64,000 nucleotides of DNA from JAGLOK01 sp963675575 (lineage in GTDB: Bacteria > Bacillota > Clostridia > Christensenellales > UMGS416), in the NCBI GenBank assembly GCA_963675575.1, contig OY776378.1:124001-188000 (forward strand). The letters run 5' to 3'. Under the pieces are notes generated by a model. That model saw only the letters and a program-made list of their open reading frames with translations, did not search any database and had not been told where the DNA came from. Position 1 is the stretch's first letter, and every line of letters starts with the position of its first letter. This document shows positions 28,716 through 37,904 of the stretch, piece by piece. Both the position numbers and the translations under genes were made by a program.

Positions 28716-29551
28716 TTTAAGCCACCGCCAAGGTAATGCTCTTTGATGAATTTCGCTACGCTGTTTTGATTGTTTGTTCCAATCACTTTGTCGGCGATTT
28801 GCTTTAGCTCTTTTACGCCGTTTTCCATACACACGCCGTAATCGGCCGTTTCAAACATGGTGATATCATTTTTATTGTCACCGAAGCAAATAATTTTTTT
28901 TGGCATATATTTTTCTCTTAAAAAGTTTATGCTGTTGCCTTTGCCGGATTTTTTTGGCATGATTTCCAACCACCAAAAGTCGTCGTAATATCCGTCTTTT
29001 GCAATAGTCACCACCACATCTTCAACTTCTTCATACTGTTTAATTACTTCGTTTAACGGCTCATATGAGCCTACTATTGAAATATAAAAAGCGTTTTCAG
29101 CTTTATAAAGCTCATAACCCGGGTCGTGGACAAAGCGCTTGTCGCCCATCTCCACTCTTGAATTGTGATATATTTTCTCCGCGCTGTTTTTAAGCTTGGA
29201 ATAAAACACGTGGGGTTCATTGTCTTTTAGCGTGTAAATGAAAGGATAAAGACCATGAGCTATTGCCATGTCTAGAATGCATTCGATATCTTCTGTTGGC
29301 AGTATTACCTTATGAATAAACTCATTTTCTAAGCTGTCATATATAAATGTGCCATTATGGCATAATATGGGCAGATTGATTTTAAGAGGCTTGATGATTT
29401 GCATGATTCCGTTATGGGAGCGAGCGGATGCTATAGTGAAATTAAGCCCATCATTAATGAGGGGCTGCAATATATTATAAGATTCTTTAGTTAGCTGTGC
29501 ATTGTCGTTAAGCAAGGTTCCATCCAAATCAGTTATGTACAATGTATCCAA
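28712..29551 (-). CDS. Cof-type HAD phosphatase, paralogue
   Basis: 279 residues from the TTG at 29551, chosen because GGAGG lies eight bases before it and motif I follows at once (LYITDLDGTLL). Motif IV is CFGDNKNDITMF. It is clearly related to the downstream gene along its whole length (for example PLKINLPILCHNGTFIYDS here and PLNLNLPMICDNGTLIYDT there), so the pair arose by tandem duplication. The longer upstream frame is not protein-like. Confidence 0.88.
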   Translation of the reverse strand: MDTLYITDLDGTLLNDNAQLTKESYNILQPLINDGLNFTIASARSHNGIMQIIKPLKINLPILCHNGTFIYDSLENEFIHKVILPTEDIECILDMAIAHGLYPFIYTLKDNEPHVFYSKLKNSAEKIYHNSRVEMGDKRFVHDPGYELYKAENAFYISIVGSYEPLNEVIKQYEEVEDVVVTIAKDGYYDDFWWLEIMPKKSGKGNSINFLREKYMPKKIICFGDNKNDITMFETADYGVCMENGVKELKQIADKVIGTNNQNSVAKFIKEHYLGGGLK

Positions 29552-29662
29552 TAGTTTTCCTCCAAATATTATCAAATATATTATATCATAATAAACCATA
29601 ATTAATAAAAAACAACGTAATAATGAGAAAAAAGGAGAAAAGATTAATTTAAAACAAATAAA

Positions 29663-29679
29663 AGTCAAAGAAGGTCAAT
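29663..29679 (+). promoter_or_regulatory. CtsR-type operator, upstream copy
   Basis: AGTCAAAGAAGGTCAAT, one base off the CtsR consensus of two GTCAAA heptads three bases apart. It faces the opposite way from the box at 29707-29723. Confidence 0.6.
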
Positions 29680-29706
29680 AAGCGGCAAAAACAAGAGAAT
29701 TCGCTA

Positions 29707-29736
29707 TTTGACCATCTTTGACCAATATGGGATAAT
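29707..29736 (+). promoter_or_regulatory. hsp20 promoter with CtsR operator
   Basis: TTGACC (29708-29713), 17 bp and GATAAT (29731-29736) form the promoter. On the minus strand 29707-29723 reads GGTCAAAGATGGTCAAA, a perfect CtsR box, and it covers the -35. Repression by CtsR with release on heat shock is expected. Confidence 0.8.
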
Positions 29737-29809
29737 AATATTGCAGAATAAAGCTGCAGTAAAGTTTTATTAAATGAAATTAAAACTTATTTTAAAGGAG
29801 GAATTAAAA

Positions 29810-30256
29810 ATGAGTAGTTTTGGATTGGTACCCTTCAGGAGAGGGAACAGGCTTTCAAGGCCATATAGTTTGGCGGATTCGTTTTTTAACGATGACTTTT
29901 TCAAAGGCTTCTTTGCAAACACAGCAGCGCTTTCGCGAATGAGCGTGGATGTAAAGGACGAAAAAGACAAATATGTACTTGAAGCGGAGCTGCCGGGAGC
30001 AAAAAAAGAAGACATCAAAATTGATATTGATAACGGAATATTGACGCTCAGCGCTCAAATTGGAAATGAAACGAATGAAGAAAAAGACAACTATGTTTAC
30101 AGGGAAAGGCGTTATGGTTCGGTTTGCAGATCTTTTTCTCTTGACAATATCGACGATGAGAAGATTAAAGCTGAATATAAAGACGGTATTTTGACCATAG
30201 ATATGCCGAAAAAAGAGCCGGAGAAAAAGTTAACTAAATCAATCGACATCAAATAA
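29810..30256 (+). CDS. Small heat shock protein, Hsp20/alpha-crystallin family
   Basis: 148 residues from the ATG at 29810 with an AAAGGAGG site. The alpha-crystallin domain covers about residues 45-140: MSVDVKDEKDKYVLEAELPG, KKEDIKIDIDNGILTLSA, and the A-x-Y-K-D-G-I-L-T motif (AEYKDGILTIDMPKK). The N-terminal arm resembles clostridial Hsp18. ATP-independent holdase that keeps unfolding proteins soluble. The CtsR boxes upstream make it heat-inducible. Confidence 0.94.
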   Translation: MSSFGLVPFRRGNRLSRPYSLADSFFNDDFFKGFFANTAALSRMSVDVKDEKDKYVLEAELPGAKKEDIKIDIDNGILTLSAQIGNETNEEKDNYVYRERRYGSVCRSFSLDNIDDEKIKAEYKDGILTIDMPKKEPEKKLTKSIDIK

Positions 30257-30295
30257 ATATTTGATTACTTTGAGCATATAATGTATAATACTAAA

Positions 30296-30535
30296 AAAAG
30301 TAAATGCATTGATGCGGAAAAGTAATCATCGAATACTTGCGATAAGAGAGCTGTGTCATCGGCTGAAAGCGCAGCGCAAAAGATTGATGAATGAAATGCA
30401 CCGTCTGAGCAGTTTTGTGAAGTGATTTGCAAAAACGTTTAGGATACGTTACATCCCAGAGAGCCCGTAAATTACGGGAAGTGAAGTGGAACCGCGACTT
30501 TATAGCCGTCTTCATAGTATATGAAGGCGGCTTTT
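30296..30535 (+). promoter_or_regulatory. T-box riboswitch (cysteine) ahead of cysE-cysS
   Basis: A T-box leader of about 240 nt. The T-box core is GAAGTGGAACCGCG (30483-30496), directly followed by the terminator hairpin ATAGCCGTCTTCAT/ATGAAGGCGGCT with a T-run (30502-30535). In the stem I specifier region GAAATGCACC the triplet TGC (30397-30399) matches a cysteine codon, in accord with the genes downstream. Uncharged tRNA-Cys would favour read-through. Confidence 0.9.
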
Positions 30536-30584
30536 AATTTACCTAAAAACACTGCTAAGCAATTGTGCTTAAATGGAGGATTAT

Positions 30585-31253
30585 ATGGCATTTAATCTTA
30601 TAAAAGACGTAAAAGCAGCACTGGAGCGAGATCCCGCGGCAAGGAACGCGTTTGAAGTGATATTGTGCTACCCCGGCGTACATGCGATTTTGTGGCATCG
30701 AGCAGCTCACGTATTGTACAAAATGAAGTTAAAATTTATAGCAAGGATGATAAGCCAAATAGTCAGATTTTTTACCGGTATTGAAATACATCCGGGGGCA
30801 AAAATCGGAGAAGGGCTTTTCATAGACCACGGAATGGGAATCGTAATAGGCGAAACATGTGAAATTGGCAACAATGTTACGCTTTACCAGGATGTGACTT
30901 TGGGCGGCACGGGTAAGGAAATAGGCAAAAGGCATCCTACAATAGGCAATGATGTGCTGATTGGAGCGGGAGCCAAAGTGTTGGGTCCATTCAGGGTTGG
31001 AAATGGTGCCAAAATCGGCGCGGGAACAATAGTTTTGGCGGAGGTTCCTGATAATTGTACTGTTGTTGGCAACCCGGGGCGAGTTGTAAGATGCTTTGGA
31101 AGCCAGAAGGCGTGCCTGCCCGAAGACGAAATGGATCAGATTAATATGCCCGATCCGATTGAAAATGAGCTGAAGCTTATGCGCCAGCAGCTATTGGATA
31201 TGGAAAAGCAAATATTAGCTTTGGCTAAGGAGAAAAAAGATGAAGATTCATAA
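30585..31253 (+). CDS. cysE: Serine O-acetyltransferase
   Basis: 222 residues from the ATG at 30585 (GGAGG site). It acetylates serine with acetyl-CoA, the first step of cysteine synthesis. The N-terminal helical part (residues 1-65, ERDPAARNAFEVILCYPG) is followed by left-handed hexapeptide repeats (IHPGAKIGEGLFIDHGMGIV, VLIGAGAKVLGPFRVGNGAK) and NPGRVVR at the end of the helix. The catalytic His is in the DHGMG segment. It overlaps cysS by 14 bp and is controlled by the T-box. Confidence 0.95.
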   Translation: MAFNLIKDVKAALERDPAARNAFEVILCYPGVHAILWHRAAHVLYKMKLKFIARMISQIVRFFTGIEIHPGAKIGEGLFIDHGMGIVIGETCEIGNNVTLYQDVTLGGTGKEIGKRHPTIGNDVLIGAGAKVLGPFRVGNGAKIGAGTIVLAEVPDNCTVVGNPGRVVRCFGSQKACLPEDEMDQINMPDPIENELKLMRQQLLDMEKQILALAKEKKDEDS

Positions 31254-32616
31254 TACACTGTCGAACACTCTCGAGGAGTTTAAGCCAATAAATGAAGATA
31301 AAGTAAGCATCTATGTTTGCGGACCCACGGTTTACAGCTATATCCACGTGGGAAACGCGCGGCCACTTATCGTTTTTGACACTTTGAGGCGATATTTAAA
31401 GTACAAAGGATATGATGTCGATTTTGTTCAAAACTACACGGATATTGACGACAAAATGATTAACCGAGCAAATCAAGAAGGCATAACGGTAAATGAATTA
31501 GCCGCAAAATATATCCAGGCTTACGAGAAAGACGCGAAAGAATTGAATGTCATTCCCGCGGATTCTAAGCCCAGAGCTACAGAGCATATCGGAGAAATCA
31601 TAAAAATCATAAAAAGCCTTGAAGAAAAAGGCTATGCATATAAAACGGATGACGGTGTTTATTTTAACACTATGGCGTACGAAAACTATGGAAAGCTTTC
31701 CGGGAGAAAGATTGAAGATATGAAGTCCGGCGCGCGAGTGGCTGTGGATGAAAACAAAAAGGCTCCCAGCGACTTTGCGCTGTGGAAAAGCGAAAAACCT
31801 GGTGAACCCAGCTGGGGCAGCCCTTGGGGAAAAGGCAGGCCGGGCTGGCATATAGAGTGCTCGGCAATGAGCATGAAATATTTAGGCGAAACTTTTGACA
31901 TACACGGCGGCGGCACAGACCTTATCTTTCCCCACCATGAAAACGAAATAGCCCAGTCCGAAGGAGCGACAGGCAAGCCTTTCGTCAATTACTGGATGCA
32001 TAATGGGCATATAAACATAAACAACCAAAAGATGAGTAAGTCTTTGGGCAATTTCTTTACCATTCCGGAAATCGCGGAAAAGTTCGATCTTGAGGTGCTT
32101 AGGTTTTTCATGCTTGGCGTTCATTACAGAAGCCAAGTGAATTTTTCTTTTGAGCTGATGGAGCAGGCAAATCAAGCTCTTAACCGGCTTTATACCGCGA
32201 AGCTACGCTGGGAAGGTCTTGCCGGAGAAGGAAAACCAAGCGGCGAGATGGAACAGTTGTCGCAAAAAACAAAAAATACTTTCGAAGAAAATATGGACAG
32301 CGATTTAAACACGGCGGGTGCACTGGGCGCTTTGTTTGAGTTTGTGAGAAGCGCGAATTTTATGCTGGACAATAATCCAGAAGCGGCGGACGCAAAGCTG
32401 GCACTTTCCACTTTGAATGAATTAAGCGGCGTTTTGGGAATACTATATAGGGATATGACGGTGCTGCCCGAGGAGATAAAAGAGCTGGCGGAAAAAAGAG
32501 TGCAGGCCCGAAAGGATAAAAACTGGGCGCTCTCAGATGAGCTGCGTGACAAGATAATTAAAATGGGATATACTGTTGAAGATACTGCGGAAGGACAAAA
32601 GGTTAAAAAGAAATGA
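31240..32616 (+). CDS. cysS: Cysteinyl-tRNA synthetase
   Basis: 458 residues. Class I synthetase with the HIGH-type motif YSYIHVGNARPLIVFDTLRR, the zinc ligands (C in VCGPTV, C in WHIECSAMS, H in FPHHENEIAQSE), the KMSKS motif NQKMSKSLGNFFT, and the DALR helical domain near the end. It attaches cysteine to tRNA-Cys. It overlaps cysE at the start and the GNAT gene by 4 bp at the end, so the three are one operon under the cysteine T-box. Confidence 0.97.
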   Translation: MKIHNTLSNTLEEFKPINEDKVSIYVCGPTVYSYIHVGNARPLIVFDTLRRYLKYKGYDVDFVQNYTDIDDKMINRANQEGITVNELAAKYIQAYEKDAKELNVIPADSKPRATEHIGEIIKIIKSLEEKGYAYKTDDGVYFNTMAYENYGKLSGRKIEDMKSGARVAVDENKKAPSDFALWKSEKPGEPSWGSPWGKGRPGWHIECSAMSMKYLGETFDIHGGGTDLIFPHHENEIAQSEGATGKPFVNYWMHNGHININNQKMSKSLGNFFTIPEIAEKFDLEVLRFFMLGVHYRSQVNFSFELMEQANQALNRLYTAKLRWEGLAGEGKPSGEMEQLSQKTKNTFEENMDSDLNTAGALGALFEFVRSANFMLDNNPEAADAKLALSTLNELSGVLGILYRDMTVLPEEIKELAEKRVQARKDKNWALSDELRDKIIKMGYTVEDTAEGQKVKKK

Positions 32617-33038
32617 AAAATGTAAAACTAAGAGAATTTAGCCTTTCCGATTGGGAAGACGCCTGGATGCTTTGGGAAAAAGAAATTGGTGAGGGAAATG
32701 ATGAGTCGTGGCAAAAAGACAGGGTGGAGAAATTCTTGAAAAGAAATCCCGGGCTTTCTTTTGTCGCTATGATAGACGGAGAGCTTTCCGGCACCGTTAT
32801 GTGCGGTTATGACGGAAGACGCGGCTATGTATACCATTTGGCTGTGGCGGATGTGAACAAGCGAAAAGGTATTGGCACAGCGCTTATGAAGCTTGCTTTG
32901 ACAAAACTAAAAAATGTGGGGGCTGAAAAAGTCCACCTTATGGTATTTGTTGAAAACGAATGCGCTCAGATTTTTTATGATAAATTAGGATTTCAAAATC
33001 GTGACGATATAACGCTTATGAGCATCAGCAAAATTTAA
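32613..33038 (+). CDS. GNAT family acetyltransferase
   Basis: 141 residues with the GNAT acetyl-CoA fold: VYHLAVADVNKRKGIGTALM holds the Q/R-x-x-G-x-G/A loop, and FVENECAQIFYDKLGF is motif B. It overlaps the cysS stop by 4 bp and is therefore translated with the cysteine genes. The substrate is unknown. Confidence 0.85.
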   Translation: MKNVKLREFSLSDWEDAWMLWEKEIGEGNDESWQKDRVEKFLKRNPGLSFVAMIDGELSGTVMCGYDGRRGYVYHLAVADVNKRKGIGTALMKLALTKLKNVGAEKVHLMVFVENECAQIFYDKLGFQNRDDITLMSISKI

Positions 33039-33120
33039 AAAGTAATGTTGTTTGCCGTGTTTAACGATACTATATATGTAAGGAATATTCAAAAGACATG
33101 TTTAGCCGGAGAAAAAAAGA

Positions 33121-34785
33121 GTGCTTGAATCAATATTAAAGCTTATTAATGGCAAAGAATATTATCAGCTGACAAAAGAAGAAAAAGTCCGTCTAAGAAA
33201 CGAAGAATATAAACAAATATTGGATTCATATATTGTGATATCCATCACTTTTCTCGTTTTCACTTTAATTGTTGCAATCCTTATCGCGCAAGGAACACTT
33301 GATGTTCCGTTAAAAAGTGTTACATTTATTCTGATTGCGTGCGTAATGGTGTTTCTTTTGATAATTTCCGTTTTGATGTTAGTTCAAAAAAATTCAAATA
33401 TTAGAAGCAAAATAGCATCATATAAATTCGATTTAGTTATTAATGTGGTTATTTTGTTTTTTTTAACATTTATAACACTAACTAATCTGGATGAAGGCGG
33501 GTATTTGTTATTATACGCAGTAGGTCTTATAACTTTTGCTCTTTTAGTCAGAGTCAAGCCTCATATTGTTTTATTTTATTTTTTTATTGTGATAATAGCA
33601 ATATTTGCATACATTAATTTGCGCGCAGTCAAAATGGATTCGTTTGAATCCTTTGCAATAAACGTTTTCGCGCTAAACCTTATTATATTCTTTGCCTCAA
33701 GGATTTTTTTCATAGAACATATTAAAAGATTTTTACAGCAAAAAAAGATATTTAAACAGAATGCTGAGCTTGAAAACCTCGCCAACAAAGATTATTTAAC
33801 AAATACGTATAATAGAAGAGGATTTGCAAACCGAATCAAAGAGCCTATAAAATTACCGGCTGCAGTTTGTATGTTTGATATAGATGGATTAAAGTTTATT
33901 AATGACGCTTTCGGACACGAAAAAGGCGATGAAGCTATAATTTTCGCTGTCAAAACAATAAAACAAGTCTTCCAAGATGCTTTCTGTGCCAGACTTGGCG
34001 GGGATGAGTTCGCTATTATTCTTGAAGATACCGAAGAAAAAAAAGTGAATGAAATGATTGCCCGCTTTTCTTTGGTGATGGAATCTGTCAATAATATGAA
34101 ACTAAATATCAGCGCCTCAATAGGCTATGAAATGATAAAAAGCGACGGAAAAGTAATGTCCGCGCTAATAAAGGCTGAAGAAATCATGTATCATAAGAAA
34201 TTGGGCGCAAGGGCTTCCAGAAAAGAGCGTTCTTTGCAGACGTTGATGGCCGCGGTTTATGAATATACAGATGAAACGGAAAAACATTGGCAAACCCTTG
34301 GGCATATCTCCCAGCAAATTCTTAAGAAAATGGGGTTAGTTCGAAAAGCAGAACTTGACGCTATTAAAATAGCATGTCAGCTTCATGATGTGGGGAAACT
34401 AACATTGCCTCGGCATTTATTTGGAAAAGGAAAAAGCCTCACGCAAGAAGAAATGGAAACATATAAAAGGCACAGTGAGTGCAGCTATAAAATTGCCTGC
34501 GGAATAATAGAGGATAAGGATGTAGTTAACGCCATTTTATATCACCATGAAAGTTGGGATGGCACAGGATATCCATATGGAATAAGAGGGGAAAACATAC
34601 CGGTTTATGCCAGGGTAATTGCGGTTGCGGATACGTATGATATAATGCGGTCCGGAAGAATTTTTAACTTTAAAAAAACCCACGAGGAAGCTTGTGCGGA
34701 GATAATGAAAAATAAGGGAACGAAGTTCGACCCGGAGTTAGTGGATATCTTTGTAGAGTTACCTGCCGAGGTGTTGGAACTTTAG
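33121..34785 (+). CDS. Membrane GGDEF and HD-GYP c-di-GMP protein
   Basis: 554 residues from a GTG at 33121. Six hydrophobic helices (about 36-200) precede a GGDEF domain whose active loop is intact (ARLGGDEFAIIL). It is followed by an HD-GYP domain with HDVGKL and the full signature HHESWDGTGYP plus IPVYARVIAVADTYD. The protein could thus both make and break c-di-GMP, with the membrane part as sensor. No RxxD inhibitory site is seen at the usual place before GGDEF. It stands alone. Which activity dominates cannot be told from sequence. Confidence 0.92.
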   Translation: MLESILKLINGKEYYQLTKEEKVRLRNEEYKQILDSYIVISITFLVFTLIVAILIAQGTLDVPLKSVTFILIACVMVFLLIISVLMLVQKNSNIRSKIASYKFDLVINVVILFFLTFITLTNLDEGGYLLLYAVGLITFALLVRVKPHIVLFYFFIVIIAIFAYINLRAVKMDSFESFAINVFALNLIIFFASRIFFIEHIKRFLQQKKIFKQNAELENLANKDYLTNTYNRRGFANRIKEPIKLPAAVCMFDIDGLKFINDAFGHEKGDEAIIFAVKTIKQVFQDAFCARLGGDEFAIILEDTEEKKVNEMIARFSLVMESVNNMKLNISASIGYEMIKSDGKVMSALIKAEEIMYHKKLGARASRKERSLQTLMAAVYEYTDETEKHWQTLGHISQQILKKMGLVRKAELDAIKIACQLHDVGKLTLPRHLFGKGKSLTQEEMETYKRHSECSYKIACGIIEDKDVVNAILYHHESWDGTGYPYGIRGENIPVYARVIAVADTYDIMRSGRIFNFKKTHEEACAEIMKNKGTKFDPELVDIFVELPAEVLEL

Positions 34786-34794
34786 CTTATAGCA

Positions 34795-34823
34795 TTGCAA
34801 TCTGACAGCTTAAAAGGTATAAT
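34795..34823 (+). promoter_or_regulatory. Promoter of the glycine cleavage operon
   Basis: TTGCAA (34795-34800), 17 bp, TATAAT (34818-34823). It lies just ahead of the glycine riboswitch. Confidence 0.7.
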
Positions 34824-34845
34824 GAACACAAAAAAGAATATTGAC

Positions 34846-35053
34846 GGATGACGAATGCGGGAGACATCTTAACGATGGCCGAAGGAGCAATTGAGCCGAA
34901 AACTCTCAGGCGTAAGGACCGTGTTTTGACGTGACTCTGAAAAATCAATGTTTGGCAAAAAGCAAACATTGTGCCGAAGGGGCAAACGGATGATATTTAT
35001 CCGCCAAACTCTCAGGATAATACAGAGGTGCTGATTTATTTCAGCACCTCTTT
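34846..35053 (+). promoter_or_regulatory. Tandem glycine riboswitch with terminator
   Basis: Two glycine aptamers in a row. The first has GCGGGAGAC, GCCGAAGGAGCAA and AAACTCTCAGGCGTAAGGACC; the second has GTGCCGAAGGGGCAAAC and CAAACTCTCAGGATAATACAGA. A perfect GAGGTGCTGA/TCAGCACCTC hairpin followed by a T-rich stretch (35024-35053) is the expression platform. Glycine binding is expected to allow transcription of the gcv genes. Confidence 0.93.
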
Positions 35054-35109
35054 GATTTTTTTATAAATATAATGTTTGACAATTTTTTAGTTAAGAAGAG
35101 GAGGAAGTT

Positions 35110-36192
35110 ATGCAGTTAAAGAAGACACCGCTTTATGATGCACATGTTGATTTGGGCGGGAAGATGGTGGAATTCGCGGGATATTTAATGCCGGTGCAAT
35201 ATTCTGGAATAGTAAATGAGCATAACGCCGTTAGAACAAGCTGCGGGATTTTCGATGTATCCCACATGGGTGAGATTGAAATCACAGGCGAAAAATCTTT
35301 GGACGCCATACAGAGGCTTGTCACAAATGATGTGTCGCAAATGGAAATCGGGCAAATAAAATATTCTCCGATGTGCAATGAAGAGGGCGGAGTGGTTGAT
35401 GATTTGCTTGTATATAAACGGGGCAAAAACAAATATTTGCTGGTGGTAAACGCATCAAACACTGAAAAAGATTATAAATTTATGAGGGACAATAATATTT
35501 TCGGGGCTGCTTTATACGATATGTCAGACGATTTGTCTCAAATTGCTATACAGGGACCCAAATCCGCAAGTATTTTAAAAAAGATTACTGAAGATTTGCC
35601 GGAAAAATATTATAATTTTATTGAGAAAACGCTATATTCCAATAGTTGTATCATTTCCAGAACCGGTTATACCGGCGAAGACGGATTTGAGATATATTGC
35701 CCAAGAGATTTGGTAGAAATTTTATGGAATGAAATAATGGAAACAGGCGGAAGTGATATTATCCCCTGTGGTCTCGGGGCAAGGGACACTCTGCGTTTTG
35801 AAGCTTCAATGCCGTTGTACGGACATGAACTGACAGAGGAGATAACTCCGATTGAAGCCGGTCTTAAAAATTTTGTTAAAAACAATAAAGAGAATGATTT
35901 TATTGGAAAAGAAGTTTTGGAAAAGCAAATTGAACAAGGCATTAACCGTCGCAGATGCGGTCTTGAAATATTAGACAGAGGGATCGCGCGTGAAGGCGCA
36001 AAAGTTTTTTTGGCAGATGAAGAGATAGGCTTTGTGACTTCGGGAACAAAAGCTATAACGCTAAACAAAACAATGGCAATGGCAATTGTTAAAAAGCCTT
36101 ATAATAAGCTGGGAACCCAGCTTGATGTTGAAGTCAGAGGAAAGAAGCTTAAGGCACAAGTTGTTAAAATGCCGTTTTATAAAAAAGCATAA
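35110..36192 (+). CDS. gcvT: Glycine cleavage system T protein (aminomethyltransferase)
   Basis: 360 residues. It passes the methylene group from the lipoyl arm of GcvH to tetrahydrofolate and frees ammonia. Family landmarks: TPLYDAHVDLGGKMVEFAGY at the N-terminus, CGIFDVSHMGEIEITG, RTGYTGEDGFEIYC and GLGARDTLRFEASMPLYGHE, then the C-terminal barrel. A GAGGAGG site precedes the ATG. First gene of gcvT-H-PA-PB, under the riboswitch. Confidence 0.97.
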   Translation: MQLKKTPLYDAHVDLGGKMVEFAGYLMPVQYSGIVNEHNAVRTSCGIFDVSHMGEIEITGEKSLDAIQRLVTNDVSQMEIGQIKYSPMCNEEGGVVDDLLVYKRGKNKYLLVVNASNTEKDYKFMRDNNIFGAALYDMSDDLSQIAIQGPKSASILKKITEDLPEKYYNFIEKTLYSNSCIISRTGYTGEDGFEIYCPRDLVEILWNEIMETGGSDIIPCGLGARDTLRFEASMPLYGHELTEEITPIEAGLKNFVKNNKENDFIGKEVLEKQIEQGINRRRCGLEILDRGIAREGAKVFLADEEIGFVTSGTKAITLNKTMAMAIVKKPYNKLGTQLDVEVRGKKLKAQVVKMPFYKKA

Positions 36193-36218
36193 TAATTATT
36201 TTTAAGGGGATGGACACA

Positions 36219-36593
36219 ATGAACGTAAAAAAAGATTTGATGTATACTAAAGACCACGAATGGATAAAAACAGAGGGTGATTTTGCATATATCGGAATCA
36301 CGGACTATGCTCAAGATTCGCTGGGCGATATTGTTTTTGTCGAGCTGCCCGATATCGGCGATGAAGTGAAAGAAGGGGACTCACTTGCGGTTATAGAATC
36401 AGTAAAGGCTGTTTCTGACGTATATTCACCGGGAAAAGGTATAGTGGATTCGACAAACGAGCTTTTGGATGATTCACCCGAGCTTTTAAACAAAGACTGC
36501 TATGAGTATTATATCGTAAAGCTTATAAAATTTTCGGCGGAAGGGCTTTTGACTGCTGAAGAATATGAAAAGCTTATATCAAAGGAGAGCTAG
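36219..36593 (+). CDS. gcvH: Glycine cleavage system H protein
   Basis: 124 residues from the ATG at 36219; an ATG at 36210 is only one base from the AAGGGG site and less likely. It carries the lipoyl arm between the P, T and L proteins. The lipoylated lysine is in VIESVKAVSDVYSP, and the N-terminal YTKDHEWIKTEGDFAYIGIT is typical. Its stop abuts the gcvPA start. Confidence 0.96.
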   Translation: MNVKKDLMYTKDHEWIKTEGDFAYIGITDYAQDSLGDIVFVELPDIGDEVKEGDSLAVIESVKAVSDVYSPGKGIVDSTNELLDDSPELLNKDCYEYYIVKLIKFSAEGLLTAEEYEKLISKES

Positions 36594-37904
36594 ATGGCAG
36601 GGTATATTCCGCATACACAAAATGATATAGATTTAATGAAAAAGGTCATCGGCATCAAAGATATCGATGAGCTTTTTTCACCCATACCCGAAGAGGTCAG
36701 AAAAAGCGCGGAAATTAAAATAGCTGACGGCATAAGCGAAATAGAAGTCGCAGAAAGACTGACATCTTTGGCGGATAAAAATAAAATTTATTCCAAAGTT
36801 TTTCGCGGCGCGGGAGCATACAACCACTACATACCTCCGGTTGTAACATCTCTTTCCAACAGATCGGAATTTTTGAGCGCGTACACGCCGTATCAGCCGG
36901 AAATGAGCCAAGGTATTTTGCAAACCATTTTTGAATATCAAACAATGATATGCGAACTTACCGGTCTCGATGTTTCAAACGCTTCCGTTTATGATGGAGC
37001 GACGGCCTGCGCGGAAGCCGCGGTGATGTGCCTTTCACGCAAAAGAGGCAACATTGCGATATCGGATACTGTAAATCCGCAGACGTCGGAAGTTATTCAA
37101 ACTTGGAGCCGCGGTTTGGGTGTTGAGGTTAAGGTTATTCCTTCAAAAGACAATCTGACGGATATTTCGGCGATTGGTGAAATTATGGGAGAAGACTGCG
37201 CGGCGCTTGTTGTGCAAAGCCCAAATTATTTCGGCAATATCGAAGATATGCAAAAGGCATCCGATGCGGCGCACGAGGCGGGCGGATATTTTGTGGCATC
37301 TGTAAATCCTATATCTCTTATGCTATATAAATCCCCAGGTGAATATGGCGCCGACATTGCGGTGGGCGAAGGACAGCCATTGGGAAACCCTATGGGATTC
37401 GGTGGGCCATACCTTGGCTTTATGGCGGCGAAAAGCTCTTTGATGCGCAAACTCCCGGGGCGCATAGTCGGGCAGACACAAGATAAAGAAGGAAGACGGG
37501 CGTTTGTACTTACCCTGCAAGCGCGAGAACAGCATATAAGGCGTGAAAAAGCGTCCTCCAACATTTGTTCCAATCAGGCGCACAGCGCGCTTACAGCGGC
37601 TATCTACATGGCTGCGATGGGAAAGAAGGGGATGTATGATACTGCAAAAAGATGCAGTGACAATGCGCATTATCTAAAGAGCGAGCTTTTAAAAATTAAT
37701 GGGGTCACTTCGGATAATAGTGATTTTTTCAATGAATTTGTCACATACGGTATAGATGAGGAAAAACTTATCCAAAAGTTTGAAGAAAATGATATGTTGG
37801 GGCCACTCGCAATCGATGGAAAATTGCTGTGGTGCGCAACGGAGCTTTTATCAAAAGAAGATATTGATAAAGCTGTAAAAATAACGAAGGAGGTGATGTC
37901 ATGA
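36594..37904 (+). CDS. gcvPA: Glycine dehydrogenase (decarboxylating) subunit 1
   Basis: 436 residues, the N-terminal half of the two-subunit P protein found in Bacillota and archaea. Landmarks are YIPHTQNDIDLMKKVIG at the start, GAGAYNHYIPPVV, YQPEMSQGILQTIFEYQTMI and GFGGPYLGFMA. With GcvPB it decarboxylates glycine and loads the aminomethyl group on GcvH. It begins right after the gcvH stop and overlaps gcvPB by 4 bp. Confidence 0.97.
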   Translation: MAGYIPHTQNDIDLMKKVIGIKDIDELFSPIPEEVRKSAEIKIADGISEIEVAERLTSLADKNKIYSKVFRGAGAYNHYIPPVVTSLSNRSEFLSAYTPYQPEMSQGILQTIFEYQTMICELTGLDVSNASVYDGATACAEAAVMCLSRKRGNIAISDTVNPQTSEVIQTWSRGLGVEVKVIPSKDNLTDISAIGEIMGEDCAALVVQSPNYFGNIEDMQKASDAAHEAGGYFVASVNPISLMLYKSPGEYGADIAVGEGQPLGNPMGFGGPYLGFMAAKSSLMRKLPGRIVGQTQDKEGRRAFVLTLQAREQHIRREKASSNICSNQAHSALTAAIYMAAMGKKGMYDTAKRCSDNAHYLKSELLKINGVTSDNSDFFNEFVTYGIDEEKLIQKFEENDMLGPLAIDGKLLWCATELLSKEDIDKAVKITKEVMS

